The translations under genes and the position numbers were made by a program. Source: Crotophaga sulcirostris (Eukaryota; Chordata; Aves; Cuculiformes; Crotophagidae). From it: a stretch of DNA of 64,000 nt. Location: the NCBI GenBank assembly GCA_013397455.1, contig VYZB01000209.1:657417-721416 (forward strand), written 5' to 3'. The notes under the pieces were generated by a model, which was not told where the DNA came from, made no database searches, and worked only from the letters and a program-made list of their open reading frames with translations. Of this stretch, positions 24,103 through 35,224 are shown in pieces. Each line of letters starts with the position of its first letter. Within the stretch, counting starts at the first letter, position 1.

Positions 24103-24117
24103 AAAAAAAAAAAAAAA
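24103..24117. repeat. Poly-A tract (A15)
   Basis: An uninterrupted A15 run in AT-rich intron. Confidence 0.9.
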
Positions 24118-24589
24118 TCTAAATCGTGCTCTTTTATATACAGTCTTACGTGGTGAGCTTAAGGGATTTACAAACAGAAACCAGTACCAGGAGTGAAGTA
24201 TTTTTATACTCACTTTCCCTTCGTTATACATTACAATATAAGCACACAAGGACCGTTCCATATATGCTACAATTATTATTTATGGCTATTTTGGTGGCTA
24301 CCACTATTTCTTTTAAGGAAGGCCTGGCTCTCCATTTAACTCCAGCCATCGCTTTCAAGTCAACTTTTATAGGGAGTTCAAAGCGCTTCATTATCATATA
24401 CCTCACCACCACACATGCACATATCTGTACCAGATTTCCAGTTTTATTTCATACCCCCCTGTACGCCCCATCCCTGCAGCTCACGAATAACGTTCTGCAG
24501 TGGTAAAATCCCTGTGGTGCCAGCCTGGTTTTTTTTTATAAGGCGAGGACTCTTAATTCCTGTACACTGGGAAAGAGATTATCTTTGAT

Positions 24590-25060
24590 AATGGAAATGT
24601 AAATCAAAGCTTGCTGTTGTTTATTCCAGACAGACATTTGTGTGTTAAGTCTGTTTATCAGGCAACACTTTGTCTAAGCCAGGAAGTAGTCAGTCTTTGT
24701 AACAAGATGTATGCAAATGATTTTCCCATGAGCCCTTGCCACAAAACTTTTGTGGCAAAAACCCTCCTTGTTACTTCACCAGTAAGACGCTCCTAAGCTA
24801 CCCCGTAAGCAGACTAGCAACAAAACAGCCAGCTAGACTATGCTGATGAGTTTGAATGAGACCAAAACATGTGCCCACAGTCTGTTGCTCGGTATTGTAA
24901 GCAGACTTTGTGTATTACATCTGTTTATCAGGCAACACTCTGTCTGTCGGGGCGGCTTTGTACCAAGGTAGATGCAAACAAAGATCTCCGCAACTCCCAG
25001 GCTAACTTTTTTTTGGACGCCGAAATTCCCAATGACTTTCCTCCTCATAGGAAATAGGAA
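24590..25060 (+). repeat. Imperfect direct duplication, about 270 bp apart, of unknown origin
   Basis: A 20-bp identical core, TCTGTTTATCAGGCAACACT, occurs at 24650-24669 and 24920-24939. Similarity continues on both sides: ctgttg...cagac.tttgtgt.tta upstream, and gtct...ctttgta.caag.t.gatgcaaa downstream. The right copy appears to have about 50 extra bases before a shared aatga.tttcc segment. GTAAGCAGACT at 24805-24815 repeats at 24897-24907, suggesting part of a third unit. Both copies happen to read SVYQATLCLS in one frame, which follows from the DNA repeat and is not evidence of a protein. A decayed LTR, a short tandem array or a segmental duplication are all possible. No retroviral protein motif lies nearby. 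Confidence 0.7.
24736..24758. repeat. Perfect 23-bp palindrome
   Basis: TTGCCACAAAA, C, TTTTGTGGCAA: 11-bp arms around a single base. It lies inside the left unit of the duplicated element and has no counterpart in the right unit. Confidence 0.9.
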
Positions 25061-26035
25061 CGCGAAACTTCACTGAGAGGCTGCGAGACCCTACAGCTGT
25101 ATCAAAATCGTTTCATTCTAAATCAACTTTCTTTGTTCTCACAAGCCCATAAATGATTTACTGCTATCGTGTGATAGCCTAGAATGCGGGGAATCTATGT
25201 ATTCCCATATTTGTTCCTCGATATTACAAACAAGTATTTGATTCACTTCTAAATGTTTGTTTTTAAAACAGTTTACAGCCTTTGATTCCTGCTTACTGAT
25301 TCATTTCTGGAACACTTTCTATTTATTCCTTTGCAGCAGCAAACGTTAATTTTGACTTAATTCAAATTGTCATCAAAGGCTTCCTTAAGAAATCCCACAG
25401 CACAGATTTTATTTGTTATAATAAAATATTCTTAAAGTAAACATCATGCGACTGTGTTTTTTTAATTCCAAGAGATACAAAAATCCGTTACCCAAAGGAT
25501 TCAAATTGGTTCAGCCCTTTTTCCTAGACAAAATAAACACTTTAGGACTTTACTTGTTTGTATTCTCCTCAGTGGTGCTGTATGCATCACCAGCTAAAAA
25601 CAAAGAAACTTTTAGCTGCTCAGACAAAATGCAGAAGCTCCCCAAACAACGAAGCGGGGGGGTGGGGAAGCATTCAGAAAGTCTGACAGTCCATTCAATA
25701 TAGGGATGATGGCCATAATGCATCCAGGGTCCCCTTGCTAATTAAATATGCATTGGCACAGTTTTGATCGATGCAAGCCATGGATCAGATGACACACCTG
25801 CAAAATCTTGAGCCCAGAGCTCCCAGGAAAAGGAAAATACAGGCTGTCTCCTTATCTTTGTTTTCAAAGGCTCTCAATTTCTGTGCTTAGATATCTAATT
25901 TAATTCTCTCACCCCTCAGCAAACTGGATTAGGAAAGTCAATACTGCCATTGTGCATCGACAGGAACACACAGCTTTCCTTTTATTCAATTTAGCCATGA
26001 CCTTTAGACAAAGATAATGACAACTGTCTAAAAGT
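25061..26035. other. AT-rich intronic stretch
   Basis: No repeat family or exon recognised. A short G-run (gcggggggtggggaag) lies near 25655. Confidence 0.4.
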
Positions 26036-26039
26036 AAGG

Positions 26040-26535
26040 TAAGGCCTTAAGGAAGACCCTGCAGCGGGGCCCATCTTGCCTTCTGCAGCTCTTCCACCCG
26101 GGAAGAGCCCACCAGACACGGAGTAAATTCAAAAATACATTTTGTTCCCAGACTGCAGCGAGTGGCCACGAAGGGCTCTGTCCCACCCCAGGGAGCTGGG
26201 ACACCTCGCTGCCAGAGCAGGAGGCAGCCGGACCCTCGCGCGCCGTTTGCCGAGAGGCGGCCACGTCTCCAGAGGAAGCGCGCATGCCAACAGCAAGGGT
26301 TGAGCACTGGCACCACGAGGGACCACGCTGCCCCATTTTTCCTGTGGCTGCGAAGGAAACAGAGAAACGGAAGGGTCAGGCAGGTGTCAGTGGTAGCACT
26401 CATTTCTGATTTCTGGCTCCGGCACTTGGAAGGAATGGCAATCCTAGAGCTGGGCGCACGGCGCGGCGAGCCGCACGCAACCGCGCTTCGCTGCGGCACA
26501 AGGAGGAACCAGCACGTGGATTTTCCTGGAGCTGA
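26040..26535. other. GC/CpG-rich patch with overlapping ORFs
   Basis: CpG clusters at 26225-26285 (ctcgcgcgccgtttgccgag) and 26455-26500 (ggcgcacggcgcggcgagcc). Frames of 178 aa (-) and 126 aa (+) cover it on opposite strands. GAGCAGGAGGCAGC near 26216 is CTCF-like. It could be a regulatory CpG patch; no exon signals were found. Confidence 0.45.
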
Positions 26536-27150
26536 GCTGTAGCCAATGGAAATGACATTACTTTCCAATAGGTCTTGCATCAATATTTTTACCAGCCTTC
26601 CTACATTAGATGGTATCTTTCTAATACATCTGTAAGGAAAGGACAGAGAACATGCTCCGAGCTAATGAACAGCTATCAGACAGTAATCCACTTTGGTACC
26701 AAGAGATACAGGTTGTATCTGGATCAGTGATTTAGGCATATAAAAATTCACATTCATTGAGCAGCCCAGCTCCACAAAATGTTAGCTTCCACGCCGCACA
26801 ATGTTTTAATTCTGCAGTATTTTTTTAGCTGCATTTAAAAATATACTTGGCATTTCTAGCTGTGGACCAATATTTTTCTCATGTCTTTTTATACAGATTT
26901 GGAGGGAAAGATATTTGTAATGGAAAAAAATATGTGCAAAGTTGGATTGCTAAGTTTCTGCAGTCTTGGGAAATTAAAAAAAGCAGCCTATGTTAGAGCT
27001 ACAAGAAACCATATGGATCAACAAGAGCTGCCCTCATATCCCTGGGAAATATAAATTAACCTACATTTCATCATCATAAACCCCAAAATAAAAAATCTAA
27101 TTAGAGTCTCTACCCTCAGATTCACTTCTAGAAAATTTGCTTATCCCCCT
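26536..27150. other. AT-rich intronic stretch
   Basis: Nothing specific seen. Confidence 0.35.
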
Positions 27151-27154
27151 CACA

Positions 27155-27560
27155 AAATGATTTACAGTACTTACATGCATTTCTTCAGAGTGATTTAAAT
27201 TTATTGAATCATTTCAATTTTTAGAGAGCTTCCATTTGGATCTGTATGGGTTTCTAGACATATGCAGTGCTCAGTTATTTAAAATTAATTGCACTACAAT
27301 AATTTTAAATTGCTTCACACTATACGAATCTCAAGTGCTTTGAAATATTTGAACCATTCTATTTAGAAGTCATCAAACTTCTGAGCACATGCATCAAAGA
27401 GTTGTTTTAAAAGCCGAAGGGCCATACTGATGATCCCAAAGTGCAAGTGAACATGGCTCTGGGCATGCTCAATGCACACGGATCTGAATTTATAGAACAA
27501 TTCAACAAATTTTGCCCGAATGTCAATCTTTAATTAACAAAAACGGATTCTGTAATAATT
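27155..27560. promoter_or_regulatory. Candidate conserved non-coding element
   Basis: About 400 bp of AT-rich, non-repetitive sequence with dense homeodomain-type words (ttaaaattaattgc, tttaattaac) and no long homopolymers, a texture typical of deeply conserved developmental enhancers. This is an impression from composition. Conservation was not tested. Confidence 0.3.
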
Positions 27561-27744
27561 TCAAACCACTAAAAAATTTCTAAAACTAGAAAAGCACTGT
27601 TATAAAATAATGGCATACATTAAAACTATTATTACTTCTAATGTATATTTATAGAACATCCTTTTATCCTGGAAATTAAAACATCTTATTAACATTAAAC
27701 TAAGCTTTACAATACCTCTGTGGGAAAGGTGAGCGTAAGTATGC

Positions 27745-27855
27745 CCACTTGACGCAGGGATGAAGGAGGCACATAGAGGTTAAGTGATTTACCTTCAGAG
27801 GCACAGTTACTAAAAGGAGTAAAATGCACAGGGCTCAGCTCTCAAGCCGTTGCTC
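27745..27855 (-). mobile_element. MIR-like ancient SINE remnant
   Basis: gggatgaaggaggcacatagaggttaagtgatttacc...aggcacagttactaaaaggagtaaaatgca...gggctcagctctcaag follows, in order, the reversed MIR phrases 'gatgaggaaactgaggcacagagaggttaagtgacttgccca', 'ggtcacacagctagtaagtgg' and 'cagagccaggattcaaac'. This is the clearest of the MIR-like copies and is oriented minus. Confidence 0.7.
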
Positions 27856-29440
27856 CGGATAATAAAGTATCATTCCCACCAATGCAGCCATTACAATGGC
27901 AACAGCAGCGCTCGCTTAGGAAGCCTTCAACTACATTATCTAGAAAATTACTTGTTAAAGTGGATTCAAAGTCACCTAGAAGGGATATTGTCAGTCACTC
28001 TTGGGTTCTGTTTTGCTTCCCCTTTTCTTTTTTTTTACTAGGTATTTTAGGAAACAAGAAATAATTTCAACATTCCTTCCTGAGTATTTTCTAACTCAAT
28101 TTAATAATAACAGTAGGAGTATTTAGGGTGACTGAATAGCTGGGTTTGCAATGCCTGACACGTGAAGATGAAACTGGGTAATGAGCAGATCTGGTAGCTT
28201 TGGTCAAAGCCATCAAGTCTGCTTCTATGTGATTTTACACTGGTGAGTAAACCAAGATCAACAAAGCAGGATTATGTCCACCATATGGTGAGACTCCATT
28301 GGCGGTAGTACAGTCACCCAATTAATCTCTATCTCCCACCATCCTCTTGTTATTTATTTATTGTGACAAACTCATCCTTATGGGACCCAAGGCAGGGAGC
28401 TGCGTATTCCCAGGCTATTCCTGTCAGTGCCCATCCTCATCCTTTATCCGCGCTGCCCGAGCAGTGGCTGGCGGTCTGGTGTCTCTCCTCGTGCCAAGAC
28501 GCACGGTGCTGCAAGGTCATGACCAAGGAGGCTCTCTAGATTTTCTGTGGCAGACAGGAATAAAGGATTGTTCAAACCTGCCCTCCATCAAAAAGCCAAA
28601 TAGAACCCACTCCCTGACAATGAGCACAGTCGCCTTAAACCGCTTTCCAAAGCTTGTCTTTCTAAGATCACACAAAAAACCTTGCTGTTTCTGGAGACCA
28701 TCAGAGTGTTCATACATTTGAGTCTGTGCCTCTCGCTAGGATCTCTCCGCAGCCGGAGCCATTCCAGACTTTGTCAGCCAGCAAAAACAAAGAAAAACCT
28801 TCACCAATTGAACAAACAGGGCAAAAGCCCCGACCTCCTCCTCCTTTTCCAACCTCTCCCACTTTTCCTTTTCCACAAGGACAGGTGTAAAATTTTCACG
28901 ATTAACAGAAAATTCAAGTAGGAATCTATACATCAAAAAGAATAAAGAATACTTAAAAGAACCAGTATACCGAAGAATGGGCCCATTTTCCTGTTCTGGA
29001 TTATTCTGCTCCACACAGGGAAAGAAGATGTTGATAACAAAAAAATGTGTGGTTATTTAAGAAATACTAAAAAACTAAAATTCCATGAGTTTTTGTCAAT
29101 TACAGATTAATATGAGGCTACAGACGGGGCAACCTGAACCAAGTTCAGGTACTATTTTTTGGTAATGAATCTACAACCCCGTTTTCACAAATCTCTTTCA
29201 TGTTGATGTATCTGACACTTTTCCTCTTGGCCCCTGTTTCAGCCCCTGATAAGTACATATTTACTTGTAGTGGCCAATTTTTTTTTTTTTCTGGCAGATG
29301 TCTTTTCCTTGTTCTGTGCACTCTGAGGAGTTCAACGTGGCATGTGAAAAATTTCCATTTCAGGTTTTTTTAAGCTTAATGCAAAATTAAACTGCTGGCA
29401 AAAATAAATATATAAAAAATATATGGCAGAAAAAGCTGCT
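27856..29440. other. Intronic stretch with short homopolymers
   Basis: T13 at 29278-29290. A 124-aa plus-strand frame at 28347-28721 is unrecognised. Nothing else identified. Confidence 0.4.
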
Positions 29441-29447
29441 CGATAGT

Positions 29448-29487
29448 TCCCTTTCCTCCCTCCCTTCCTCCCTCTTGCCTTTTTTTC
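29448..29487. repeat. Polypyrimidine CCCTT-type tract
   Basis: About 40 bases almost entirely C/T with repeated ccctt/cctcc words and one G. On the minus strand this is a GGGAA-rich purine tract. Confidence 0.85.
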
Positions 29488-29993
29488 TGAAAATAATTCC
29501 AGAAGTACTGCCATCAGCCCACAGCCTTTCTCGAACTAGAAAGTCAGAGGATTTTGCCCACAAAGAATTGCCACCAATTGCTGCTCCATGGATATGTTTC
29601 TACTCTCACAATATTGTAGACTGCAAAGAAGAACAGAGAATTACCATAAAAATCAGGACATGTTTTGTTGCATCAGTATCATGTTGGCATCAACAACATA
29701 GACTCGGGCAGAAAAAAAAGCAGCCTTTTGGTAGGCAGCCTACTTGTTCTGTGTCTCTGCTGCGGCTGCGAGCCACGCGAGTGGAACATGAAGTTAAAAC
29801 TCAGAGAGAAGCAACATCCTGCAGTCTCGGAACAGAGCCTCCACACAGAGTCACAGCAAAATTTAAGGTACAATCACCATAAATCATGGAAAAATGGAAC
29901 TGTATCCACATCTCAAAGGACAGCAGATCATTACAAATATACGAAAGAGTTGGGCTTACATAAATACATATATAGAAAAAGTAGGATTGCCTT

Positions 29994-30005
29994 CCCCCCC
30001 CCCCC
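29994..30005. repeat. Poly-C tract (C12)
   Basis: An uninterrupted C12 run (G12 in the NFIA-sense strand), unusual in this AT-rich context. The length may be unreliable in the assembly. Confidence 0.9.
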
Positions 30006-31795
30006 ATATTGAAAAAGATTAAGCTTAATGTGTTGACTTTGAAAATGCAACCTAAAGTCAATTTTTGCTTGGTCCCAGTGCTGCAAAATCAAATTTTCAG
30101 GAAGAAAATTAAAACCAGAAAAGTCCAGAGCTCTCAAAATCCATAACTACACCGTGTAGACAAAATTTTAATCAAACTTTTAAAGCCATGGTTATGATCT
30201 GATGAACAGACAGCTTGACTTGATTACATTTTTAAGTTTCAGTTTCTATTTCTGTTTTAAGATGAAAAAGATCATAGAGTGTCAGAAATTTGAATACTGA
30301 ATAGCAAAAGCTCTTGCAGGTTTAGAAAGCATATAGAAAAGCTGGCAAAAGAAAACGCTATTCCATTGCCACCATCTGCTTTCTGGCATATTGAAGAAAC
30401 TTTACTAACAGCAACATTTTCTTGCATTAGAATATCTGCTAATTAGTTTTGTTGTAATTTTTTTTTAAAATTACCTTTTACACAGAAGGCAAATAGCCAG
30501 GTTTTTTTCAGCTGGCTACACCTTACACCATGTCTGATAACATTTTCACATCAAGTTCAGTTTACCTCACATTTTTTCTATCAAAATTCTATCTTTAGTG
30601 TAGCCAAAGACTGCAAAAACTTTGCCTTGCTGAGACTAAAGAAAAAAACATCAAACATACGAAGTGTTAAAAATCGCTGAATAACTCAAAGGGAAAAAGA
30701 TAATTTTGAAGGCGTTTTGGCTGAAATCTATTTTCCTTTGAATTGCATGAGTGTTTTAAAATGTTAAAAACACTACAGAGTGACTAATGAATGTAAAAGA
30801 ATGATAAAGAGTATGGGTCCAGTTATCAGTGATGTGCCTAAAACAAAATAATTTTGGACAGTCTGCCATGCAAATATTGACTAAAATGTCATAAATAATG
30901 TCTGCAACAAAGGGAATCCTGCAAAGGAATAGTCTGTTGTACTTAATGCATTGTAGAGTGTGCCTTTTAGCAAGCAGTAAGTTACAGAGCCTGAAAACTT
31001 CAGTTGGACAAAAAAACCCCTAAAATTTCCCAGATAAAAATATTACTAATTTTTTTTCCAGAAACAGACCCTCCAAAAAATTAAAGGTACAGCATTACAT
31101 TTGGAAAGTGGTTCACTTAGAAGTTGACTTTTGAAAAGAAACAAGTTGTCCAGAAATTAAAACCAGACCAAATGTAACCACCTCACCAAGTTATGACTAT
31201 TTCCTCTGCCATTTTTTACAGTATTTTTACCCATTTTTTTGCTGCAGGGCAGAGGTTCTTTGCAGGTCTTTATCATATTGTACTGAAATAAAACGCAAAG
31301 ACCTTAAGTCTACCACTGCCCTGGGTCAGAGCTGAGACAGAAAAGATTTTGTTCAAGCACTTCTTAGAAGCCAATTCTGTCTTGGTTGCAGAGCCCGACT
31401 GCACTCTGCATGTAGGGTTGGAAATAAAGGTGCAATTCTGCAAGAATGATCACTGCACAGTTTTATATCTGGCAAAGTAGGTAGGAAGGGCTCAGAAACT
31501 ACTTTCAAAATCTCAGCATTTTAGTAATTTTATTACTCTTTTAAATAGCATTAAACTATGAAGTCAAAATGAGGAACAACATAGGAAGTTGTATTAACAA
31601 CTCCAGATTACTTGCATCTACACTGACATATTGTGCTGTGTGTAATCACAAACAGCCCAGTCACTTTTTCTGAAAGTCTACAACAAAAAATTAAAAAAGC
31701 AGGGCTACACTGAAACCTTTTGCATGCATTCTCAAAAATTTAATTTCTGAGAAAAATTTCACAGCCACAGATATGACAAATAACAAAGATATTTT
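30006..31795. other. AT-rich intronic stretch
   Basis: Low in CpG and without recognisable repeats or exons. Confidence 0.4.
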
Positions 31796-31799
31796 ACAT

Positions 31800-32060
31800 T
31801 TCTAAAGCATCTTTCATCCAAGATCAAAGAACTTCATCAACATTAATTCTCAAAATACTCCTTTGAAATAAAAGTACTATTAAACCTATTTTATCTTTAT
31901 CTAACTTGATCTGTCTTCTTTACAAAATGTCAGTTACTTTAGTATCTCTCAGACAGAGCATGACTCCATAGGTTAAGTAACTTGACCAGAAATACTTACT
32001 AGATCAGTGGTAGAACTGACAATGATCATGTTCAAGAGTCAAGAATCCTAAACCTCTCCT
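31800..32060 (-). mobile_element. MIR-like ancient SINE remnant, interrupted
   Basis: Left part: tctaaagcatctttcat...attctcaaaatactcctttgaaataaaagtactattaaacctatttta. This compares with reversed MIR 'atcctcacaacaaccctatgaggtaggtactattattatccccattttaca'. After about 70 unrelated bases the order continues with ggttaagtaacttgaccaga and actagatcagtggtagaactgac, the 'ggttaagtaacttgcccaa...agctagtaagtggcagag' segment. The intervening bases look like an insertion or a highly decayed part. Confidence 0.6.
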
Positions 32061-33540
32061 CCTTCTGAGGCTAATTAAAAATATCTATATGCAAAATGGA
32101 CAAAAAATCCCCCTCTACCATCATGGGATTGAGACGCCACCAAAGCAAGTGAAATATCCAGAATAAGAATCAAACAGCTGGTAGGAAATGCTCTCCTAGT
32201 GTAGGATGGATGGAGGGATAGGTGTGTGAGGGTAACAAATTATATACGAAGAGAACAAGCATGCATTTTTGAAACCTTTTGGGAAAAAAAAAAGTCAAAC
32301 TTTCTTAACAAAGATGAAAAATCTCCCCACTAAAACAAGCAGAGTGCGGATAGACAGGGGAGCTCTGGGAGACAGAAGAGCTGCCTGCAGTCCTGCGGAG
32401 GCTGTTGCTGCGGAGGGCTGACGCCCTGAGCTCGCGAAGAGCAGGGGGTGACTGCCTACACCACGGGTCACCCACAAAAAGATTGGTGGGGCTTGGGGCA
32501 AGGTCTGAGGCTGAAGAATTTAACACTAAACTTCTGATTATTTAAAAATAAATTACAGGCTATGTTACAAACCATAATTCAGTCTTTGGGTCAAGCTTAT
32601 TCTTGAAATAACCCAACTGGAATTGCACTGGGGATAAATTTAGCGCAGTGTTTTCACCAGGCTCCTTTTCTTATCGTTCCTGCAATCAGGTGGTACGCGT
32701 CTACAGACAATATTCTCATGTTTGCTTTGTAACATGGATGAAATGTTATCGACTGTCTTCTGCCACCTCAGAGAACACCGTACACTCCGTGACTGTGAGT
32801 GGTACCTACTTTTGATAAAAGCAGTCCCGGTTTTGAGAGGTGTTTTTTATAATCCTTTTTGGTTTTGCAGCAGAGGAACTGTTGGACAATGAAGAAAAAC
32901 ATTTCAGCTCCCCTGAAAGTTTGACTGTTCCTTTTCAAACAATACAACACAAGATTTGGGACATACTGCTGACACAGCAACATCAGTGCCTCAAAGAAAC
33001 TGTGGGAAATGTCAAATTTATGGTCCTATGGGTGACTGGTGGAAGGTTTTTCCCCCCCCTTCAGCAAGCCTCTGTCAAAAACAGAGCCTCTAGAAAGTTT
33101 TTGGCTACGTCCCAGCAAAGCAGAAGGAAGCTGTATCCCACACTTCCCTTGGGACTTAATGAAATATACAGCCTCTGGGCTTCTTTCAATTTGGTCTTTC
33201 AGATTGCTAAACCACTGAAAGAAGGATCCTAGCTGTCACAAACGTCACATGTTTGGGGTCACCTGCTGCTCGGGGGTTCTCATGCCAGTTGTTGACATAA
33301 TAAGCACCCCTTACACTTTAATTACAATTCACAGTGTGCAAACTCTGCAATCTGCTTTAAGGCAGACAGTCTTTTAAATCAACACTAAATTCTACTACTG
33401 TTCGAGCAGAAATGGAAGGAAAAAGATGTCCAGCTGACTGAATAATTGTATTCAAATATTTGTCATCCCAAAGAAAAGTAAGCACTATCCAGCGAAAAGA
33501 GCAACTGTGTTGCCTGTTACACTTCAGAAAGCGTAGTTAA
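32061..33540. other. Intronic stretch, nothing recognised
   Basis: A GC-richer patch lies at 32340-32460. A 130-aa plus-strand frame at 32840-33232 has no known resemblance. A C8 run occurs near 33051. Confidence 0.4.
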
Positions 33541-33554
33541 AACTAGGCTGGCTT

Positions 33555-33710
33555 CTCACAGTCACGCAGACAGCGCACGTGAGCCGCGTTCTTTCGATGA
33601 GCCCCGACCATCGGCAGCGCTCTCCGAAGCTCCCGCGACTGCGAACCTGAGCACCCAGCTGTGTTCATCGCCGAGCGCGAGGCAGGCTGGACACAATGCC
33701 GGATGCTGGG
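33555..33710. promoter_or_regulatory. CpG-rich patch with a CACGTG E-box
   Basis: By hand I count about 18 CpGs in roughly 150 bp of about 60% GC, at or above the undecayed expectation. CACGTG lies at 33576-33581. The surrounding intron is AT-rich. This fits an unmethylated regulatory patch; there is no TATA box or exon signal to call a promoter. Confidence 0.35.
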
Positions 33711-35085
33711 ATCATCTATGAGAGGGAAATTCTCAAGCCCTCCTAGTAAAGATTTCAACAGGACTTGTGCAATGAAAGCCTAAATGGGAAGACTTGTTTG
33801 TTTTATTCTGGAATGCTTTATTTAGTCCAGTACAAGAAACATTGGGTCTACTTAAAAATACTTATTATTTTGAGAAAGAGACGGAGTCCTTCGATTTCCT
33901 TGACCGCTACCTCTTTTTTAACAGTGACTCTTACTCCAAATAAAGACATATCAAGACCACCAAACATAAATATATTACACCATCCGGAGAGTAAAACAAG
34001 ACTCCTCTCCTTCTATGTTAGAGCAAATCCATTTTAGTATCCACGCATGGAAAAACACCTCCAGTCAGTTATATTATTTACAGTGGTTTAACTGAATTCA
34101 TCTTTTCCCATGGAAAGAAAAAGAACACAAGACGGGACCAGAGCTCTGGGAGTACTTCTAGAAGAACTTCTACATTCTTGCTGTTAGAAACTGTTAACTT
34201 TTTGCCCGACTGTTATGGACCCCACTGTCCACACAGGAAAGGATTCCAGTTTCCCGGGTGCAGCACAACCTCCAGTAGCTGCGCTCCGCACACAGTCACC
34301 CTACACGCTCAGAGAAACAAAGGAGAAGTCAATGGCACTATACAAGGGCCTACTCCTATTTAAATCAACAGGAGGGAATTTGGCCATAGGAGAAGGTTGC
34401 TGTTGTCCACCTGACTTCTTAGAGAAAAAAACCCGTGGGGTTTTCACCACTTCAACAGCCAAGTGCTGGCAAGCTGCTCTTTCCCCCTTGGCCAAAAGGG
34501 ACGCAACGTCCTCCTGCCGCCCTTCCCGGTGCCTCTCTCCCTTCTTGTTCACTGTATCAGCGACCTCAGATAAACTCGAAACGTTCTGAAATTATCATCA
34601 GACTGTGAAGCACTTCAACGAAAATCTATAAAACAAATTTATAGTGTGCATTCACATGTATTATATATACACTTAGAACAGGATTTATCATTTAGCTGAC
34701 CTTTGAAGCACCAATATTTTTAGATCCAAAAAAAATGTCTGTTGATTGTACTTCAACCCAGTCCCTTTACAATGTACCAACTCCTTGATATCTTACTACA
34801 GGAAAGATAATTGCAATGAATTTTTATATTTCGGCACATGGGAAGATAAGATTAGACAGTAGGGACATAAAAGAAAACTGCACCACATAAAAGATAAGTT
34901 TCTGAAAGTTAAAATTTACACCAAATGTTACAGATGAAAATGTTCAAAGCTATTTATGGGGCCTCGTGCTGGTCCCATTATAAACCATGAGAAGACTGCA
35001 ATGAACTAGCAATACCTTTTATTTAATAATTTCTTCCTGTAACCTGTAAACCCTTTGGAACACAGAAATTACTAGTGATATTAAT
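33711..35085. other. Intronic stretch with one ancient repeat phrase
   Basis: At 34327-34390, agtcaatggcac...tatttaaatcaacaggagggaatttggccatagg resembles the 'attgacttcaatgggagtttggcc' relics seen elsewhere in the window. A G/C-mixed interval at 34210-34560 carries unrecognised ORFs. Confidence 0.4.
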
Positions 35086-35087
35086 TA

Positions 35088-35224
35088 CTAATTCCCATTA
35101 CCACCCAAGTGTCTGAGCAACCTCGTCCCAAAGGCCTGTATGTGCTGCACAGACCTCACCATCCAAGAGGATTGTTCCTACTCTAATGGGATTACCTACA
35201 ATCTGAGCAACTCATCCCAAAAGG
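35088..35224. repeat. 90-bp-spaced tandem duplication
   Basis: TCTGAGCAACCTCGTCCCAA at 35112 recurs as TCTGAGCAACTCATCCCAA at 35202, each followed by aagg-type sequence. The bases before them (tactaattcccattacc and tactctaatgggattacc) also align. Two diverged copies of one unit. Confidence 0.75.

Noticed and set aside
24611..25057. Two similar peptides sharing SVYQATLCLS, first taken for a duplicated small protein
   Set aside because: The similarity is a consequence of the DNA duplication. The frames diverge and carry no start or splice context.
26047..26583. 178-codon minus ORF overlapped by a 126-codon plus ORF
   Set aside because: Paired long frames on both strands over a CpG-rich patch indicate a lack of stop codons from composition.
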